Assembly (NCBI GenBank): GCA_900555795.1
Contig: USMP01000028.1
Coordinates: 1 to 9,139, forward strand
Reading direction: 5' to 3'
Source: an uncultured Eubacteriales bacterium
GTDB taxonomy: Bacteria > Bacillota > Clostridia > Oscillospirales > Oscillospiraceae
DNA length: 9,139 nt
Under the pieces are notes generated by a model. It saw nothing but the letters and a program-made list of their open reading frames with translations. It was not told where the DNA came from and made no database searches. The position numbers and the translations under genes are program-made. This document shows, one piece after another, positions 6,458 through 9,139 of this stretch (position 1 is its first letter; every line of letters starts with the position of its first letter).

Positions 6458-7828
6458 ATGACGACAATTCAGCAAAAAATATCGGATTATGTGGATGCCA
6501 ACGCGGACCGGTTTGTGGCGCAGCTGCAGAATTTCCTGCGCCAGCCCAGCATCTCCACGGTAAATGAGGGCATGGAGACCTGTGTGGACATGCTCCGGAA
6601 GGAGTTGGGGCAGCTGGGGCTGGAGACCAAGCTGCTGGAGATGGAGGGGGCCTTCCCCGCCGTGTTTGCCACCACCGCCCGGAAGGGGACGAAGAAGGAA
6701 CTCTTTGTGTACAACCACTACGACGTGCAGGACCCGGACCCCGTGGACCGCTGGACGGCGGACCCCTTCAGCGCGGAGATTCGGGACGGCCACATATACG
6801 CCCGGGGAGCCACGGACGACAAGGGGAATCTCTACGCCAACATGATGGCCCTGGAGACGCTGAAAAACGTGCTGGGTGAAATTCCCGCCGGCATTAAGCT
6901 GTTTATCGAGGGGGAGGAGGAGATCGGCAGCCCCCATCTGACCGCCTACCTGGAGCGGTTTGCGGACGAACTGCACGCGGACGGGGCCATTGCCTGCGAC
7001 CGGGGCGTCCACGAGTCCGGGCGGCCCCAGATGTACCTGGGGTGCAAGGGGATGGTCCGGGCGGAGATCACCTGTCGCCGGGCGAAGCGGGATGTGCACT
7101 CCGGTCAGGCCCCGCTGATTCCCAATGCCGCCTGGGATCTGGTCCGGCTTCTGCACTCCATGATGGATGAGAACCACCATATCACCATTCCCGGCTACCT
7201 GGACCCCGTTCAGCCCCCCTCCCGGGAGGAACTGGAACTCATTAAGACCATCCCCATGGACCTTGCGGCGTACAAGGCGGAGTATGCGGTGGAGCGCCTG
7301 GTCTGCTCCGACAAAACCGGGGAGGACCTGGTCCGGGAACTGCTCTACAGCCCCACCTGCAACATCTCCGGCATGCGCAGCGGCTGGACCGGCGAGCGGG
7401 GCAAGACCATCGTGCCCTGCGAGGCGTGGGTGCGGCTGGATCTGCGCCTGATTAAGGACATGACGGCGGAGGACGCCGCCCGGCGGCTGGAGGAGTTTGT
7501 GAAGGCATCCCCCTACGGGCCTTTTGAGATCACGGCGGTTCCCAGCGTGCCGCCCTATAAGATTTCCCCCTCCGACGAACTGGTTCAGACCGCCATCCGT
7601 CTGGCCGGAGAGACCTACGGGGCGGACCCGGTCGTGTGGCCCTATCTGGACGGCACAGCCCCCTTCGGACTGTTTCCCCAGTATATCGGCGGCGACATCT
7701 TTGTCATCGGCCTGGGCGCCCCCTTCGCCACTGCCAACACCCACGCGCCGGATGAGAACATCAGCATCCAGCAGTATTTGACAGGTATCAAATATATGGC
7801 GAACATCTTCCAGGCCTATCTGTCCTAG
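6458..7828 (+). CDS. M20-family zinc metallopeptidase (dipeptidase/deacylase type)
   Basis: A 456-residue cytoplasmic enzyme, typical in length for M20 dipeptidases of the Xaa-His/ArgE/DapE/CPG2 superfamily. The expected two-metal site is present: H87 in NHYDVQ (with D89 beside it), bridging D120 in RGATDDKGN, catalytic E154 and ligand E155 in EGEEEIGS, D181 in ACDRG, and H429 in NTHAPDE. H214 in RDVHSG lies in the lid/dimerisation domain (about 190-325) and usually reaches into the partner's active site. All catalytic residues are intact, so it should be active on a peptide-like amide bond. The start at 6458 has AGAGG six bases upstream. A TTG start at 6431 is less likely. It sits between the permease and ATPase genes of the same operon, suggesting it hydrolyses whatever the transporter brings in. 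Dipeptidase, N-acyl amino acid deacylase or carbamoylase activity cannot be separated by sequence alone. No signal peptide is seen. Confidence 0.92.
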   Translation: MTTIQQKISDYVDANADRFVAQLQNFLRQPSISTVNEGMETCVDMLRKELGQLGLETKLLEMEGAFPAVFATTARKGTKKELFVYNHYDVQDPDPVDRWTADPFSAEIRDGHIYARGATDDKGNLYANMMALETLKNVLGEIPAGIKLFIEGEEEIGSPHLTAYLERFADELHADGAIACDRGVHESGRPQMYLGCKGMVRAEITCRRAKRDVHSGQAPLIPNAAWDLVRLLHSMMDENHHITIPGYLDPVQPPSREELELIKTIPMDLAAYKAEYAVERLVCSDKTGEDLVRELLYSPTCNISGMRSGWTGERGKTIVPCEAWVRLDLRLIKDMTAEDAARRLEEFVKASPYGPFEITAVPSVPPYKISPSDELVQTAIRLAGETYGADPVVWPYLDGTAPFGLFPQYIGGDIFVIGLGAPFATANTHAPDENISIQQYLTGIKYMANIFQAYLS

Positions 7829-7856
7829 CCACTTCCGGCACGAGAGGAGCGTGTTT

Positions 7857-8840
7857 ATGAGTAACAATTTGCTGGAGATCAAGAATCTAAGCGTGGAATT
7901 CCGAACGTTTGACGGCGTGGTCAAGGCCCTCAACGGGATGGAGTTCAGCGTTCCCAAGGGGAAGACCGTTGGCCTGGTGGGCGAGACCGGGGCGGGGAAA
8001 ACCACCACGGCTCTCAGCGTGATGGGGCTGGTGCCCTCTCCGCCGGGGGTGATTACCTCGGGGGAGATCCTCTTTGACGGCGAGGACCTGCTGAAGGTCA
8101 GCAAATCCAAGCTGCGGTCGTACCGGGGCGAGAAGATTTCCATGATCTTCCAAAACCCCATGACGGCGCTGAACCCGGTTTACACCGTGGGACAGCAGAT
8201 CGCCAATGTCATTATCCAGCACCAGCACGTGCACAAGGCCGAGGCGGCCAAGCGGGCGGCGGACATGCTGGAGGTGGTGGGTATTCCCCGGGAGCGGGCG
8301 GCCAACTATCCCCACGAGTTCAGCGGCGGCATGAAGCAGCGGGTCTGCATCGCCATGGGCCTTGCCTGCAACCCCAGCCTGCTCATCGCCGATGAGCCCA
8401 CCACGGCGCTGGATGTGACCATCCAGGCCCAGATCCTGGATCTGATGCGGGGGCTGAAGGAGAAGTACAATACCTCCATCATTTTCATCACCCACGCCCT
8501 GGGCGTGGTGGCGGAGATTGCCGACTACGTGGTGGTTGTGTACGCGGGCAGCGTGATCGAGCAGGGGGATATCAAGTCCGTGTTCACCCAGCCGCTGCAC
8601 CCCTATACCAAGGGCCTGTTCGGCTGCCTGCCAGACATTGAGTCCCGGGAGTCCAAGCCCCTGCACATCATTCCCGGCGCCATGCCGGACCCCATGAAGC
8701 TGCCGGCGGGCTGCAAATTCTGCAAGCGCTGCAGCGAGGCCATGGAGATCTGCCGGAACGTTGAGCCGGAGGCGGTCCTGGCGGATGGGGAGCATATGGT
8801 CAAGTGCCACAAATACAAGGGGGTGAGCGCAAGTGAGTGA
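7857..8840 (+). CDS. dppD: Dpp/Opp-type ABC transporter ATPase with C-terminal cysteine cluster
   Basis: A 327-residue ATP-binding subunit of the DppD/OppD family that powers the importer. It has Walker A GETGAGKT (42-49), Q-loop Q99 in [12 protein letters not shown], signature SGGMKQR (156-162), Walker B LLIADEP (175-181) and the switch histidine H213. The residue after that histidine is Ala (THALGVVAE) where the family normally has Asp. The Oligo_HPY region follows with HPY at 248-250. The C-terminus has cysteines at 286, 289, 292, 299 and 317 in the GCxFxxRC...C...C arrangement known to hold a [4Fe-4S] cluster in some DppD proteins. The start at 7857 has AGAGGAG (7843-7849) seven bases upstream. 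A GTG at 7851 would add only two residues and overlap this spacing. It lies 28 bases after the M20 gene and overlaps the start of the next gene by eight bases. Confidence 0.95.
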   Translation: MSNNLLEIKNLSVEFRTFDGVVKALNGMEFSVPKGKTVGLVGETGAGKTTTALSVMGLVPSPPGVITSGEILFDGEDLLKVSKSKLRSYRGEKISMIFQNPMTALNPVYTVGQQIANVIIQHQHVHKAEAAKRAADMLEVVGIPRERAANYPHEFSGGMKQRVCIAMGLACNPSLLIADEPTTALDVTIQAQILDLMRGLKEKYNTSIIFITHALGVVAEIADYVVVVYAGSVIEQGDIKSVFTQPLHPYTKGLFGCLPDIESRESKPLHIIPGAMPDPMKLPAGCKFCKRCSEAMEICRNVEPEAVLADGEHMVKCHKYKGVSASE

Positions 8841-8919
8841 GGTGCTGCTGGAGGTCAAAAACCTAAAAAAATACTTCCCCGTCGGCCATAAAAAGCTGCT
8901 GCGCGCCGTGGACGAGGTT
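8833..8919 (+). CDS. dppF: Second Dpp/Opp-type ATPase, N-terminal 29 codons only
   Basis: A GTG start at 8833 overlaps the last eight bases of the preceding ATPase gene, with AAGGGGGTG (8817-8825) as ribosome site. The first residues, [18 protein letters not shown], then LLRAVDEV at 22-29, are a textbook start for the DppF/OppF ATPase, the partner expected at this spot. Beyond codon 29 the frame stays open to the window end, but the translation (YDGGLQPRKAHVQRVAVHV...) bears no resemblance to an ABC ATPase and has no Walker A, which should appear within about 25 residues. The real gene therefore breaks at about 8919, where sequence belonging to tsaD begins on the other strand. The transporter as seen here is incomplete. 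Confidence 0.85.
8896..8919. other. Junction between dppF and inverted tsaD, readable as either gene
   Basis: These 24 bases encode LLRAVDEV on the plus strand (fits DppF) and NLVHGAQQ on the minus strand (fits the TsaD stretch after GLKTAVI). The fit is certain over 8908-8919 and plausible over the full 24 bases. Left of it only dppF makes sense; right of it only tsaD does. A shared stretch at a strand switch is what a false assembly overlap, a chimeric molecule, or a microhomology-driven inversion would leave. Confidence 0.75.
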
Positions 8920-9138
8920 TATGACGGCGGTCTTCAGCCCCGAAAAGCTCATGTCCAGCGGGTTGCCGTCCACGTGCGACACCGGCATGTGGTACTTTGT
9001 GTCGTCGCCGCCCTGGCTCAGATCGTCGAGCGGCTTGCCGCCGGGATACGGCAGTCCGAGCACGCGGGCGGTCTTGTCAAAGCACTCGCCCGCCGCGTCG
9101 TCGCGTGTCGAGCCAAGCAGCTCATAGTCGCCGAAGGC
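8908..9138 (-). CDS. tsaD: TsaD (tRNA t6A threonylcarbamoyltransferase), internal fragment
   Basis: The minus strand reads without a stop from the window edge through GSTRDDAAGECFDKTARVLGLPYPGGKPLDDL, then DMSFSGLKTAVINLVH. These are hallmark motifs of TsaD/Gcp/YgjD, the ASKHA-fold protein that transfers threonylcarbamoyl to A37 of ANN-reading tRNAs together with TsaB and TsaE. About 77 residues from the middle of a roughly 340-residue protein are present. The N-terminal part with the metal-binding histidines lies beyond the right edge. The C-terminal part is missing because the reading frame enters dppF sequence near 8908, where it continues as LFMADGEVFF and stops at 8863. An apparent short ORF from 9063 starts at an internal GTG and is not a separate gene. 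tsaD is essential in most bacteria, so a truncated copy is most simply an assembly artefact. Confidence 0.9.
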
Positions 9139-9139
9139 G

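Noticed and set aside
5504..8161. An 885-codon open frame on the minus strand
   Set aside because: It lies wholly antisense to three well-supported operon genes, has low-complexity His/Gly/Gln-rich composition and no recognisable domain. It is a by-product of GC-rich codon use.
8863..9063. A 66-codon minus-strand ORF as an independent small gene
   Set aside because: Its start is an internal GTG of TsaD, whose homology continues upstream to the window edge, and its last ten or so residues come from dppF sequence read backwards.
1..9139. CRISPR arrays, tRNA or rRNA genes, insertion sequences
   Set aside because: I saw no spaced repeat array, cloverleaf, rRNA signature, transposase or terminal inverted repeats.

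Overview
The window looks like a GC-rich, Gram-positive anaerobe of the Clostridia, probably an Oscillospiraceae-type gut bacterium. This is inferred from strong GGAGG-type ribosome binding sites at nearly every gene, a sigma-54 activator of the PrpR/PAS type, a clostridial-style Dpp/Opp transporter operon, and GC-rich codon use with many CGG, CTG and GGC codons. No 16S or other taxonomic marker is present, so the assignment is tentative.

Left part (1-807): a minus-strand membrane protein of unknown function starts at 512 and runs off the left edge. It has a good sigma-A promoter at 557-585. The gap between it and the next gene (513-807) also holds a plus-strand promoter-like pair, a 12-bp direct repeat and a long GC-rich hairpin (716-772) that I cannot explain.

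Centre-left (808-3164): a 638-residue sigma-54-dependent transcriptional activator (PrpR_N, PAS, AAA+, Fis-type HTH) lies on the minus strand. The 440-base divergent control region beside it holds an extended -10 promoter for the activator, a block of TGC elements repeating every 11 bases with two overlapping inverted repeats (probable activator binding site), and an almost consensus -24/-12 sigma-54 promoter (2994-3010) facing the operon to the right.

Right part (3165-8919): one tightly spaced plus-strand operon. Its order is a homoserine-dehydrogenase-like NAD(P)-binding protein with a C-terminal SAF domain, two Dpp-type permeases, an M20-family metallo-dipeptidase, a Dpp-type ATPase with an iron-sulfur-type cysteine motif, and the first 29 codons of a second Dpp-type ATPase. 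The simplest reading is an inducible uptake and breakdown pathway. When the activator senses its ligand, sigma-54 polymerase makes a transporter for a peptide-like or amide-bonded compound, a cytoplasmic M20 enzyme to split it, and a dehydrogenase-like enzyme acting on a product. The substrate is unknown, and no substrate-binding protein gene is in the window.

Right edge (8896-9139): the second ATPase gene stops making sense at about 8919. From there to the end, the minus strand encodes an internal piece of TsaD, the universal tRNA t6A-synthesis protein. The two are joined across a short stretch readable as either gene, which suggests an assembly chimera or a rearrangement.
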